Origin: Parabacteroides sp. AM08-6
GTDB taxonomy: Bacteria > Bacteroidota > Bacteroidia > Bacteroidales > Tannerellaceae
Reading direction: 5' to 3'
DNA: 18,738 bases
NCBI RefSeq assembly: GCF_003473295.1
Contig: NZ_QRMP01000043.1
Span: 1 to 18,738, forward strand
Shown one piece after another: positions 11,391 through 18,738 of the stretch (position 1 is the first letter of the stretch; each line of letters begins with the position of its first letter). The notes beneath the pieces are model-generated. The model was not told the DNA's origin. It ran no database searches and was given only the letters and a program-made list of their open reading frames with translations. Made by a program: the position numbers and the translations under genes.

Positions 11391-13462
11391 ATAAATACTC
11401 ATCATACAGCGACGCTGAACTTGAAGAATTGTTTTCCTATTACCTAATTGATTCTTGGAGTTATAGCAAAGTAGCCTCATTTTCCAGAAATGAAAAAGAG
11501 TTTGAAAAGACATATATCTACAGAGAAAAATCAAGAATATCAGCCAGTACAGTTGCTGGAAACGCTTACCACGTTGCCCTCGAACTCTTTTTCAATCAGT
11601 TAAAAGACGGAGTGGAAACCCCGCTGGCCGAAATAGAACAAATCGCATTTGCTTATATAGACAACACTCCGGCGAACGTCTGGAAAACGCAGAAGACTAC
11701 CCCAACAATTGAAGAATGCAACCTGAAAGCAACAAAGGTTTGCACTTCGCTACTTAAAAACTTCTACAGTGAGAAATCAATTTATATGTCCGGCCTGAGT
11801 GAAATCTTAGGCGTAGAACTAAGATGCGATGAATGGCTGGTTATAAACGGAGTCGATATTCCCCTGCCCTGTCATGCCAACATAGATCTTGTGCTAAGAC
11901 TTGACGACGGGAAGATTGTTATCGTTGACCATAAATCGAAATCAAAATTCACGGACGAAGACGAGCTTGCCTTAGTGTGTGGGAAACAAGCTATAACTTA
12001 TATCTTGAATTTCGAATCGAAGACCGGCATTAAGGTTGATGAAGTATGGTTCATCGAAAACAAAGATTCCAAGAATAAAGACAATTCACCCCAGCTCAAA
12101 AAATTCAAGATTATCCTTGATAACGATACCCGTAAACTATACGAAGCTTTATTGTACGAACCGCTCAAAAGAATGATAGAGGCCGTTTCCGATCCCGACT
12201 ACGTCTATATGATCAATGACAACGACAACTTCATAGACCGAGCAGAACTCTATGATTTCTGGGCCAAAACGATGATTGCAGAAGTGGACGATTTCAATAT
12301 TCCGGATAAGAAAAAAGAACTGATTTCCCGAAGGCAAAAAAAGATCCGAGACGCTTCGATTGGAAATATAAGCCCTAAGACTATCACTTCATTCAGAGAC
12401 AACGCGGCATCATTTATTACTTACGACTTATCAAATACAAATATGACAAACGGAGAAAAAATAGAACACGCCCTAAGAACATTTGGGGTTATCGTAAAAG
12501 TGGCACACGAGATATCGGGGTATTCTTCCAATACTTTTTTATTGGAAGTATCAGCCGGTGTTAAAATCTCGAATGTAATGAAATACCGATTAGATATTGC
12601 AAATGCCTTAGATGTCTCCTCGGTAAGAATCGGAAATGACCTAATGGTTTATAATGACAAATCATACCTGTTCATCGAAACATCAAAAAAGAGAACGGAT
12701 ACATTATTTTGGGATAAGAAATACCTGGTAGAAGAAAAAATCCCTATCGGAGTTGATAATTTCGGTAGGACAGTCGTTTGGGACATGAATAACCATTCCA
12801 CCCCACACATGTTAATATGCGGTGCGACAGGAAGCGGAAAGTCTGTATCTATCATCTCTACTTTAAAATACGCTAAAGCCGCCGGGATCAAAAACATCTA
12901 CATCTTTGATCCTAAATACGAGTTTTGTTCATACAGTGGTTCTGCCAAGGTATTCAATGAAATAGAGGATATAGAAGAGCAAATGAGACTTTTGGTTGTA
13001 GATATGCAAAAACGGGCTAAGACAGGCAGATACACTAAAACTCTAATAATCTTTGATGAGTTTGCCGATGCGGTTGCCTCTGCTAAAAGTGGTCCCGAGC
13101 TGGACATTAAAGAAGAAGTCGTTGTTAGAGTATCAGCCAGAGGTATTCCTAAAAAAGAATTAAAGACCGTTGGCCGACTGAAATCCTTGGAAGAGAACTT
13201 AAAGATTCTACTCCAAAAAGGAAGGTCTCTCGGCTTCCGAATAGTTGCAGCGACCCAACGTGCATCTGTCAATGTCATAACCGGAGATGCCAAAGTCAAT
13301 TTTCCCGTTCAAATATGCTTCCGGGTTCCTAAAGAAATCGACTCTAAAGTTGTAATTGACGAAGCCGGGGCAGAAACTCTAAACGGTATGGGAGACGGAT
13401 TAATGAAGTCACCCGAATATCTTAATGTTGTTAGATTTCAAGGATTCTATTACAAACAATAG
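11387..13462 (+). CDS. RecB/Cas4-like nuclease fused to FtsK-type DNA translocase
   Basis: A 691-residue fusion. Residues about 20-270 form a PD-(D/E)XK nuclease of RecB/Cas4 type: GNAYHVALE with His62, NIDLVL with Asp167, VDHKSK with Asp181 and Lys183, and a Gln-Tyr motif (Q201, Y205). Residues about 355-435 resemble the FtsK alpha domain (AGVKISNVMKYRLDIANAL). Residues about 450-691 form the FtsK/SpoIIIE motor with Walker A GATGSGKS (479-486), Walker B LIIFDEFAD (553-561) and ATQRASVNVITG (622-633). The FtsK gamma domain is absent. It probably pumps along dsDNA and resects it, a one-chain counterpart of RecBCD or AddAB. It is coupled to the putative annealing protein upstream. Confidence 0.85.
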   Translation: MNKYSSYSDAELEELFSYYLIDSWSYSKVASFSRNEKEFEKTYIYREKSRISASTVAGNAYHVALELFFNQLKDGVETPLAEIEQIAFAYIDNTPANVWKTQKTTPTIEECNLKATKVCTSLLKNFYSEKSIYMSGLSEILGVELRCDEWLVINGVDIPLPCHANIDLVLRLDDGKIVIVDHKSKSKFTDEDELALVCGKQAITYILNFESKTGIKVDEVWFIENKDSKNKDNSPQLKKFKIILDNDTRKLYEALLYEPLKRMIEAVSDPDYVYMINDNDNFIDRAELYDFWAKTMIAEVDDFNIPDKKKELISRRQKKIRDASIGNISPKTITSFRDNAASFITYDLSNTNMTNGEKIEHALRTFGVIVKVAHEISGYSSNTFLLEVSAGVKISNVMKYRLDIANALDVSSVRIGNDLMVYNDKSYLFIETSKKRTDTLFWDKKYLVEEKIPIGVDNFGRTVVWDMNNHSTPHMLICGATGSGKSVSIISTLKYAKAAGIKNIYIFDPKYEFCSYSGSAKVFNEIEDIEEQMRLLVVDMQKRAKTGRYTKTLIIFDEFADAVASAKSGPELDIKEEVVVRVSARGIPKKELKTVGRLKSLEENLKILLQKGRSLGFRIVAATQRASVNVITGDAKVNFPVQICFRVPKEIDSKVVIDEAGAETLNGMGDGLMKSPEYLNVVRFQGFYYKQ

Positions 13463-13464
13463 AG

Positions 13465-13623
13465 ATGAATATATGCAAATCGGATATAGAAAACATAATC
13501 CGCCTACTTGAAAAAGGCGCAGAATATATCGAAAGATATTCTATAAAACCTCGCGATCAAGATAAAGCGAGACAAATAAAATTCATGATTAGAAAACTCA
13601 AAAGAAAAAATCAAAATGCATAA
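13465..13623 (+). CDS. 52-residue basic helical protein
   Basis: A 52-codon gene that starts two bases after the fusion gene and overlaps the next gene by eight bases. It is helical and very basic at its C-terminus (KARQIKFMIRKLKRKNQNA), with an amphipathic N-terminal helix (SDIENIIRLLEKGAEYIERY). Tight packing in the recombination operon supports it being real. A nucleic-acid-binding accessory role is plausible, but no family is recognised. Confidence 0.55.
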   Translation: MNICKSDIENIIRLLEKGAEYIERYSIKPRDQDKARQIKFMIRKLKRKNQNA

Positions 13624-14341
13624 TTGGTTCGAATGTAAAGTCTCCTATGAAAAAGTACTGGAGAATGGAATGCAAAAGAAAGTGACGGAGCCTTATTTGG
13701 TGGATGCTTTGTCGTTCACAGAAGCGGAAGCTCGCATAACTGAAGAAGTCCGCCCCTTTATATCCGGGGAATTTACAGTGACAGACATCAAACGCGCCCG
13801 CCTGTCAGAACTGTTCTTCAACGAAAACGGCGACCGTTTTTATAAATTCAAAATTTATTTCATTACGCTTGATGAAACAACCAAGAGTGAGAAAAAGACT
13901 GCTGCTAATATGCTTGCGCAGGCCAACACATTAAAAGAAGCTATCACCGTATTGGAAGAGGGCATGAAAGGTACATTGGCTGATTATACCATCGCATCCG
14001 TTGCGGAAACCCAGATAATGGATGTTTTTCCTTTTAATGCCGAAATAAACAAAAGAGCTGATGATATAAATAAGCAAGAGATTGAAAAGGCAATATCCGA
14101 GGAAGGCAAAACGATCGAGGATAAAATGCGCGAAGCAAAAGAAATCATTACCCGTGATCCGAAATCGGGAGATGGTGACCTAATCACTCGCACTCAATCT
14201 TTCATCCGCCAGAAAGCTGGATATGATAAAGAAAAATATAAAGAGTCTGCGATAGAGATGGCTTTACTGCAACGCTCGCCAGCCGCACAAGTCTGGTTTA
14301 TGGGATGTGGCCAGCTCCTAATCGAAGAAATAGACATCTAA
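13616..14341 (+). CDS. DUF4494 family protein
   Basis: A 241-residue protein beginning with the DUF4494 signature (NWFECKVSYEKVLENG, then EPYLVDALSFTEAEARI, and DIKRARLSELFF), spanning about residues 1-150. This family is common in Bacteroidales phages and conjugative elements and has no known activity. The remaining part, about 150-241, is charged and helical and ends AAQVWFMGCGQLLIEEIDI; it may be a separate add-on. It lies between the nuclease-translocase fusion and the DUF1064 nuclease, suggesting a role in DNA metabolism. Confidence 0.75.
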   Translation: MHNWFECKVSYEKVLENGMQKKVTEPYLVDALSFTEAEARITEEVRPFISGEFTVTDIKRARLSELFFNENGDRFYKFKIYFITLDETTKSEKKTAANMLAQANTLKEAITVLEEGMKGTLADYTIASVAETQIMDVFPFNAEINKRADDINKQEIEKAISEEGKTIEDKMREAKEIITRDPKSGDGDLITRTQSFIRQKAGYDKEKYKESAIEMALLQRSPAAQVWFMGCGQLLIEEIDI

Positions 14342-14352
14342 TTTATTTCGAA

Positions 14353-14481
14353 ATGAACATAGAAACATTAAATAACTGCTCACAAGCCCTTTTTCTTATA
14401 ATGCTAATTTTCGGCCTTATGGCTGCCGTCCTTATCATCTTACGTCTTATCAACAAAAGAAAGACCGATGAAGCCAAATAA
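14353..14481 (+). CDS. 42-residue single-pass membrane protein
   Basis: A 42-codon gene with one strong membrane helix (ALFLIMLIFGLMAAVLIILR, about residues 12-31) and a basic cytoplasmic tail, NKRKTDEAK. It overlaps the DUF1064 gene by 14 bases (start at 14468), a sign of translational coupling. No family is recognised. It is one of several tiny membrane proteins in the phage early region. Confidence 0.5.
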   Translation: MNIETLNNCSQALFLIMLIFGLMAAVLIILRLINKRKTDEAK

Positions 14482-14809
14482 GTATCATAATATCCGGACA
14501 GCCGGCTATGACAGCCGAAAAGAAAAAAGACGCGCTGATGAATTAAAACTGCTACAGAAGGCAGGGCTAATTTCCGACTTGCAAGAACAAGTCAAATTTG
14601 AGCTTATTCCTTCACTATATGAAGTGATAAACGGGAAAAAGAAATGCATAGAACGATCCTGTCATTATGTGGCAGACTTCGTTTATGTCGAAAACTCACA
14701 ACTTGTAGTCGAAGATGTAAAATCCCCGACTACCAGAAAAAACAAAGAATATATTATCAAAAAGAAACTCATGCTCTACTTGCATGGCATAAAGATTAGA
14801 GAAAAATGA
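14468..14809 (+). CDS. DUF1064 phage endonuclease
   Basis: A 113-residue protein of the DUF1064 family, which has a PD-(D/E)XK-type fold and is thought to act on branched DNA. Visible catalytic candidates are Glu19 in the SRKEKRR segment, Asp70 in YVADFVYVE, and Asp83 and Lys85 in VVEDVKS, followed by the family hallmark YIIKKKLMLYLHGI. The length is normal. It overlaps the NinG gene by four bases (ATGA at 14806-14809), so the two recombination nucleases are made together. Confidence 0.85.
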   Translation: MKPNKYHNIRTAGYDSRKEKRRADELKLLQKAGLISDLQEQVKFELIPSLYEVINGKKKCIERSCHYVADFVYVENSQLVVEDVKSPTTRKNKEYIIKKKLMLYLHGIKIREK

Positions 14810-15228
14810 ATGAAACAAAATCCAAGCACCTCTCAATTCCACTGCTCCAACAGAGATTAGATAAAATCTTTTCCGAGTACATCCGTCTTCGGGACGCAAA
14901 CGAAAATGGTTTTAGCCGTTGCGCCACATGTGGAACGATGTGGAGATGGCAAATCATGCAGAACGGTCATTATGTTGACCGCCGACATATAGGAACCCGA
15001 TATGATGAAAGAAACTGCCACTCGCAATGCTCTAATTGCAATATTGGGTTGCGTGGTAACCTTGACCGATACAAACGATTTATTATTGAAAAATACGGAG
15101 TAAAGGTTCTTGAAGAGTTGGAATCAGCGAGACGGTCTACTGTGAAATGGACCATTGCGGACTATCAGGAAAAAATCGAATATTACAAAGCTCAAATAAA
15201 ACGTCTCAAAAAAGAGAAAGGACTTTAA
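14806..15228 (+). CDS. ninG: NinG/Rap-like recombination nuclease
   Basis: A 140-residue protein of the lambda NinG (Rap) family, structure-specific endonucleases that process recombination joints. The zinc-binding core is intact: CATC (C39, C42), then NGHYVDRR (H55), then CHSQCSNCN (H72, C75, C78), followed by GLRGNLDRYKRFI. A helical Lys-rich tail ends the protein. It follows the DUF1064 nuclease with a four-base overlap and precedes the replication protein by one base. Together they resolve intermediates made by the annealing and resection genes upstream. Confidence 0.88.
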   Translation: MNETKSKHLSIPLLQQRLDKIFSEYIRLRDANENGFSRCATCGTMWRWQIMQNGHYVDRRHIGTRYDERNCHSQCSNCNIGLRGNLDRYKRFIIEKYGVKVLEELESARRSTVKWTIADYQEKIEYYKAQIKRLKKEKGL

Positions 15229-15229
15229 C

Positions 15230-15994
15230 ATGGCTAAAACCGGATTCCCTTATTACAGAGCCGAGACAGATCGTTTCCAGGACATCCGGATTAAACGATT
15301 AAAGAAGGAATTTAAAGGTACCGGTTATGCTGTTTATTCATATATACTCAATGAGATCTACCGAGTAAAAGGTTGCTTCCTGGAGTGGGACGAAAATACT
15401 GCCTTTGACGTATCCGAATACTGGGATCTGAAAGAGAGTCAAGTAGAAGAGATAGTGAAATACTGTTGTGCAATCGGGCTCTTTGACAAGGGACTATTCA
15501 CAAACGGGAGAGTAATTACTTCACGGGCAATTCAGATAAGATACCTTGAAATGAGTAAACTGGCAAAAAGGACAAACTTTAATATTCCTGATAATATCTG
15601 TCTTATTCCGGAAGAAATACCAAAACTTCCAGAAGAAATAAGAAAACCTACAGAATTTTCAGACAAAGTAGAGTATAGTATAGAAAAGAATAGTAAAGAA
15701 AAGAAATATCCCCCTCTATCCCCCACAGGGGAAAATGGAGGATGCAAAAATATTCTTAATTTAAAAGACTCTAATAATGACAGAATAGAAAGAAACTTTG
15801 AAGGTTTAACACTCAGGCTAAAAAAGATGAATATTCCTCCTGATGATTTCAACACTATCTGTCAACTATCCAACAACGGAGAAATCGGGCATCCAGTCTG
15901 GAGTATAATTCCTAACGCAGAACGAGGAGGAAGCCGTCTGCATTCTCCCGGCAAATACATTATTTCAGAATTAAAGAAAACATTAAAAAAATGA
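15230..15994 (+). CDS. DUF4373 phage replication protein
   Basis: A 254-residue protein. Residues 1-115 carry the DUF4373 (Lin1244/Lin1753-like) domain, with a winged-helix look (GFPYYRAETDRFQDIRIKRL, then GTGYAVYSYILNEIYRVKG, and a second helical part ending SRAIQIRYLEM). A Pro/Lys-rich linker of about 50 residues follows. The C-terminal 60 residues (from about 195) form a small second domain ending in HSPGKYIISELKKTL. Such proteins sit at the replication-initiator position in many temperate phages and are likely DNA-binding initiators. The next gene overlaps by four bases. Confidence 0.75.
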   Translation: MAKTGFPYYRAETDRFQDIRIKRLKKEFKGTGYAVYSYILNEIYRVKGCFLEWDENTAFDVSEYWDLKESQVEEIVKYCCAIGLFDKGLFTNGRVITSRAIQIRYLEMSKLAKRTNFNIPDNICLIPEEIPKLPEEIRKPTEFSDKVEYSIEKNSKEKKYPPLSPTGENGGCKNILNLKDSNNDRIERNFEGLTLRLKKMNIPPDDFNTICQLSNNGEIGHPVWSIIPNAERGGSRLHSPGKYIISELKKTLKK

Positions 15995-16215
15995 TTTATT
16001 ATCACTTACTATCCAAAGACCAGGCCGAGGAAGCCCTAAAACTTCCCAACCTGATATTTCAAAAAAAATTCAGAAAACCGGACAATTGCGGTTATTACGG
16101 GGCGCTCGATAAGTCGTTCGGATGTCCATTTTTATTTCGCTCAAACAAAGACCGGATAAATATCATTAAAAGGTGCAAGAGGTGTACTTGCGGAAAGGTG
16201 GGAAATGACGCATAA
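15991..16215 (+). CDS. 74-residue Cys-containing protein
   Basis: A small protein with an N-terminal helical part (LLSKDQAEEALKLPNLIFQK) and a C-terminal portion with Cys residues (CGYYG, FGCPFLF, KRCKRCTCGK). The CKRCTC cluster could bind a metal. It overlaps the preceding replication gene by four bases and the next gene by eleven, so it belongs to the same translationally coupled group. No family is recognised. Confidence 0.55.
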   Translation: MIYYHLLSKDQAEEALKLPNLIFQKKFRKPDNCGYYGALDKSFGCPFLFRSNKDRINIIKRCKRCTCGKVGNDA

Positions 16216-16489
16216 AATAAAATGCTACGGCAACACCTGTCCGGATCGGCACGACTGCCAGTTATACACGACCGAGGCAGAATCCAAGAAGACGGAACCG
16301 GATGAAAAGACGGTGAAGAAGTGTGAGTTTTTCGTGAAGAAAACAAACGAATCTCACAATTGTGGTGAATGCTCCTTAATTGAGAATGAAGACATGACTG
16401 GGGCCGGATGGTGTGCTTTCCACCAAAAGCCGATTATGTGTGATGATGTAGCCTGTGATGATGGGTTGAAGAAAGGAGGTGAAAAATGA
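16205..16489 (+). CDS. 94-residue Cys-rich zinc-binding protein
   Basis: A protein with ten Cys residues in two clusters: CYGNTCPDRHDC then KKCEFF in the N-terminal half, and NCGECSLIE, GWCAFH, MCDDVACDDG in the C-terminal half. The spacing (CGEC plus CAFH) suggests two small zinc-ribbon-like knuckles. The role may be structural or in DNA/RNA binding. It overlaps its upstream neighbour by 11 bases. Its last codons form an unusually good Shine-Dalgarno sequence for the tiny frame starting at 16486. Confidence 0.55.
   Translation: MTHKIKCYGNTCPDRHDCQLYTTEAESKKTEPDEKTVKKCEFFVKKTNESHNCGECSLIENEDMTGAGWCAFHQKPIMCDDVACDDGLKKGGEK
16472..16488 (+). promoter_or_regulatory. Canonical Shine-Dalgarno site, unusual for Bacteroidetes
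   Basis: AAAGGAGGTG at 16472-16481 is a full match to the anti-Shine-Dalgarno sequence, with six bases between GGAGG and the ATG at 16486. Bacteroidetes ribosomes rarely use such sites and most genes here have only A-rich leaders. It could drive the 19-codon frame, or be an accident of the codons for KKGGEK. Confidence 0.4.
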
Positions 16490-16545
16490 AAAATAAGATA
16501 GAATGTTTGATAATTGCAGTACTGATAATTTCATCAGCCGTGTAA
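16486..16545 (+). CDS. 19-residue hydrophobic mini-ORF
   Basis: A 19-codon frame (MKNKIECLIIAVLIISSAV) whose start overlaps the stop of the zinc-binding gene. It encodes a short basic N-terminus and one hydrophobic segment and is led by a canonical Shine-Dalgarno. It could be a true micro-membrane peptide, a leader peptide, or the remnant of a longer membrane gene. Size alone makes it doubtful. Confidence 0.35.
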   Translation: MKNKIECLIIAVLIISSAV

Positions 16546-16588
16546 ACTCTGTTCTCTCGAATAAAGGTAAACAGGGAGAGCTTGGGTT

Positions 16589-16969
16589 ATGAGAATACTT
16601 GACTTACCTCTAAAGGCTGTCTGGTATCTTATGATCGAGAACGGCGAGAAGCCTGAAGAGTACCGAGAGATAAAAGAGCACTGGATTCGTCGATTAGTAT
16701 GGATTCATGATTACATAGATGATCCTTGTGTTTTTAGTGAGTTTGTGAATGAATTAAGAGAACCTTTCGGATACACCAGAGAGGAACTATTTAAAGAGTA
16801 TTGTGCTGAATTTGCCTATTACTCACACGTCCGCTTCCGGTACGGCTACACGAAACGAACCATGTTATTCAAACTGGATAACATTTCTATTGGTAAAGGT
16901 AATCCAAATTGGGGAGCACCTGAACATGAAGTATTCATTTTAAAATTAGGAGAAAAAATAGATGAGTAA
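16589..16969 (+). CDS. ASCH-domain protein
   Basis: A 126-residue protein resembling the ASCH (ASC-1 homology) fold: an N-terminal LDLPLKAVWYLMIENGEKPE segment followed by EYREIKEHWIRRL, an inserted helical part in the middle, and the closing VRFRYGYTKRTM, then GKGNPNWGAPEHEVFILKLG. ASCH domains bind RNA or modified nucleotides, and some are nucleoside amidohydrolases. This version is frequent in Bacteroidales phages without a known substrate. It overlaps the downstream DNA methyltransferase gene by eight bases, which hints at a joint role around modified bases or transcripts. Confidence 0.75.
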   Translation: MRILDLPLKAVWYLMIENGEKPEEYREIKEHWIRRLVWIHDYIDDPCVFSEFVNELREPFGYTREELFKEYCAEFAYYSHVRFRYGYTKRTMLFKLDNISIGKGNPNWGAPEHEVFILKLGEKIDE

Positions 16970-17537
16970 GATATACACACCCCTTGGTGCAACAAACCAC
17001 TGTAAGGGTGAACGAGAAAAAGACGATTTCTACGCTACAGACCCAGTAGCGATAGATAAACTATTTGAAAAAGAAGAATTCCATTACCGCATCTGGGAAC
17101 CTGCATGTGGAATGGGCCACCTATCTAAGAGGATGACAGAGTTGGGCCATGATGTCCTTTCTACCGAATTGGTAGATAGGGGGTATGGAATTACTGGAAT
17201 AGACTTCTTCGATTGTAAGGAGTGCTTCGATGGTGACATTATAACTAATCCCCCATACTCCAAGGGGCTTGATTTTGTAAAAAAGGCCTTGGATTGTGTA
17301 CATCCGGGAAGAAAAGTTGCAATGTTCTTGAAACTTCTCTTCTTAGAAGGGAAGTCAAGAAGAGAATTTTACGAAGATAATCCTCCAGCAAGGATTTATG
17401 TATTCTCTTCAAGAATAGCCTGTGCCAAGAATGGTGATTTTGAAGCCATTAAGGAAAATGGCGGAAGCGCTGTATGCTATGCTTGGTTTGTATGGGAAAA
17501 GGGATTTAAAGGAAGGCCAGTTATTGATTGGATTTAA
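16962..17537 (+). CDS. Small phage DNA adenine methyltransferase
   Basis: A 191-residue SAM-dependent methyltransferase. Motif I-like EPACGMGHLS (46-55) binds SAM, and the catalytic motif IV TNPPYS (95-100) is typical of N6-adenine or N4-cytosine enzymes. The N-terminal DDFYATDPVAIDKL also fits this class. It lacks a recognisable target-recognition domain and no restriction gene is nearby, so it is probably an orphan phage methylase protecting DNA or acting in regulation. It is encoded just after the ASCH protein with an eight-base overlap. Confidence 0.75.
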   Translation: MSKIYTPLGATNHCKGEREKDDFYATDPVAIDKLFEKEEFHYRIWEPACGMGHLSKRMTELGHDVLSTELVDRGYGITGIDFFDCKECFDGDIITNPPYSKGLDFVKKALDCVHPGRKVAMFLKLLFLEGKSRREFYEDNPPARIYVFSSRIACAKNGDFEAIKENGGSAVCYAWFVWEKGFKGRPVIDWI

Positions 17538-17594
17538 AACAAATGAATATTAGCCATGTTGGTTTCAATTAATAATTAACTAACAACTAAAAAA

Positions 17595-18002
17595 ATGAAA
17601 CAAATTATAGCAAAATTAGCATCAACTAATAGTACGCAAAGATATTATGAACTATCCTCTCCGATTTACAAAGGTCGAAGATTTGGAAGCGATGTTGATA
17701 TTGTCGCAGAACTTGAAGAATGCAAAGAGAAACGGATAAAGCCGGAATGCAAGCACCTACTTCGCACAGACGGATGCCACATTATATGTATATCAGACGC
17801 ATATACTCATATTGAAAGGCTTGCATTCGTTGGTGAAAAATTTCCGTCAGGATATGGTCGGACTAGTGTTCAAATAGACGGATCTCATACCATGAGGATA
17901 CATGGCGGTGATGAAAGATACATTTATCCCGATGAAGTGTATTTAAGACATCTTGGAATAATTAACGGTGTACAAATAATTTTAGAGACAGAACGTAAAT
18001 AA
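17595..18002 (+). CDS. Conserved-looking phage protein of unknown function
   Basis: A 135-residue soluble protein with a mixed alpha/beta composition. Notable parts are RRFGSDVDIVAELEECKE near residues 28-45, CKHLLRTDGCHIICISDAYT in the middle with two Cys, and a His/Gly-rich stretch (GSHTMRIHGGDERYIYPDEV). No family is recognised. It starts 57 bp after the methyltransferase with an A-rich leader and begins the last group of small genes in the window. Confidence 0.5.
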   Translation: MKQIIAKLASTNSTQRYYELSSPIYKGRRFGSDVDIVAELEECKEKRIKPECKHLLRTDGCHIICISDAYTHIERLAFVGEKFPSGYGRTSVQIDGSHTMRIHGGDERYIYPDEVYLRHLGIINGVQIILETERK

Positions 18003-18015
18003 ATAATAACGAATC

Positions 18016-18321
18016 ATGGATACTATTTATAAATATCCTTTGGAGTTAAAGGACAAACAGACGATAGAGATGCCGATAGGTTCCCAAATATTGTGTGTCC
18101 AAACGCAATTCGACAAACCTTGCATTTGGGCTATGGTTAATCCTAATTTACCTCCTGTTGGGGTGAAGATAGAAATCTACGGAACAGGAGGAAGTATTAC
18201 AAATCCATATCCTAGCTATCTGAAATATATAGGAACATTTCAGATTTACAGAGGGCATGAAGTCTATCACGTGTTTCTGAATGAATTAGTATCAGTTCCA
18301 ATCAACAATAAGAAGAAATGA
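18016..18321 (+). CDS. DUF7352-like phage protein
   Basis: A 101-residue beta-rich protein beginning IYKYPLELKDKQTIEMPIGS, then QILCVQTQFDKPCIWAMVNP, later YLKYIGTFQIYRG and VYHVFLNE. This pattern is widespread in small phage proteins and I believe it corresponds to the DUF7352 family, of unknown function. Its stop overlaps the start of the next gene by four bases. It lies 13 bp after the previous gene. Confidence 0.6.
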   Translation: MDTIYKYPLELKDKQTIEMPIGSQILCVQTQFDKPCIWAMVNPNLPPVGVKIEIYGTGGSITNPYPSYLKYIGTFQIYRGHEVYHVFLNELVSVPINNKKK

Positions 18322-18689
18322 GCATTATGAATCGAATACAAGAGTTAGAAGCTGAAATACAGCGTATAAAGAAAGAAGAAGCCGAGAGTAAAAAAGCTAA
18401 ATACCAGCATTTTGTCGGTAAGTATGTGCATAGAGCGCATACTTCGTATGAAAAGATTATCGGCATAGACCGAATTGATACAGACGAATTTGGTGACGAA
18501 GTAGTATTTGATAGTATTCATGTATATTACGATAATAGAGGAGATGAATACAACAATGATGCAAGCATCAATTTACAAGGCTGGGGACAAGCCTATGCCG
18601 AAGAACTTGAAAAGCAACTGATATCCCCTGAAACTTTCAATAAGGCACTGAATGATTGCATTGATTTAATTAAACGGAGATTGGTGTAA
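18318..18689 (+). CDS. Coiled-coil phage protein of unknown function
   Basis: A 123-residue protein with an N-terminal charged coiled coil (about residues 4-27), a central beta-rich part around FVGKYVHRAH and VVFDSIHVYYDN, and a C-terminal helical segment. No family is recognised. The start overlaps the preceding stop (ATGA), so it is coupled to the DUF7352-like gene. A second Met three codons later is an alternative start. The window ends 49 bases after its stop with no visible terminator. Confidence 0.5.
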   Translation: MSIMNRIQELEAEIQRIKKEEAESKKAKYQHFVGKYVHRAHTSYEKIIGIDRIDTDEFGDEVVFDSIHVYYDNRGDEYNNDASINLQGWGQAYAEELEKQLISPETFNKALNDCIDLIKRRLV

Positions 18690-18738
18690 AACTAAAAAAG
18701 GTAGAGCTTCATTTGCAGAGAAAAGGTGAAAATAATAC

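Noticed and set aside
12898..13299. 133-codon minus-strand frame
   Set aside because: It is antisense to the FtsK motor, whose Walker and ATQR motifs prove the plus-strand frame.
1..18738. CRISPR array, insertion sequence, retron or diversity-generating retroelement
   Set aside because: No regularly spaced direct repeats, transposase, reverse transcriptase or template/variable repeat pair is visible on either strand.

Overview
The window looks like the integrase-proximal (left) part of a temperate phage integrated in a Bacteroidales genome (Bacteroides, Phocaeicola or Parabacteroides type). Three things support this: low G+C with Bacteroidetes-type promoter elements (TTTG or TTG, about 19-20 bp, then TAnnTTTG) before the integrase and the first regulator; gene families typical of gut Bacteroidales phages (DUF4494, DUF4373, DUF1064, NinG, ASCH); and a CI-like repressor facing a long early operon. 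No structural genes are present, so the head, tail and lysis genes lie outside the window.

Layout. 1-460 is non-coding, with a terminator, short repeats and the integrase promoter. 492-1748 is a tyrosine integrase. 1986-2555 is an XRE regulator behind a promoter with paired palindromes, closed by tandem terminators at 2566-2635. 2639-7306 is an A+T-rich cargo block, almost all on the minus strand. It holds a PIN-like nuclease with a truncated secreted peptide, one small plus-strand gene, and an apparent four-gene operon of a multi-pass membrane protein, a SIR2 NADase-type protein with a large unknown C-terminal region, a 57-residue membrane peptide and a secreted tyrosine/tryptophan-rich repeat protein. 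This block resembles a phage-borne anti-phage defence island.

7426-8504 is the lysogeny switch: a CI-like repressor, a 42-residue membrane mini-protein on the plus strand, a small minus-strand gene, and a 21-bp perfect inverted repeat between divergent genes. Three copies of one operator sequence lie in this switch. 8505-9019 holds two small early DNA-binding-type genes. They are followed by a tRNA(CAU), a 350-bp gene-free region rich in hairpins, and a set of very small genes.

10563-15994 is a recombination and replication module with genes that touch or overlap. It holds a putative single-strand annealing protein; a 691-residue fusion of a RecB/Cas4-like nuclease with an FtsK-type DNA translocase; a DUF4494 protein; a DUF1064 nuclease; a NinG/Rap recombination nuclease; and a DUF4373 replication protein. 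15991-18689 continues with Cys-rich small proteins, an ASCH protein overlapping a small DNA adenine methyltransferase, and three small phage proteins of unknown role.

The most interesting items are the nuclease-FtsK fusion beside a candidate annealing protein, the SIR2 plus membrane-protein operon, and the three-operator switch with its hidden membrane mini-gene.
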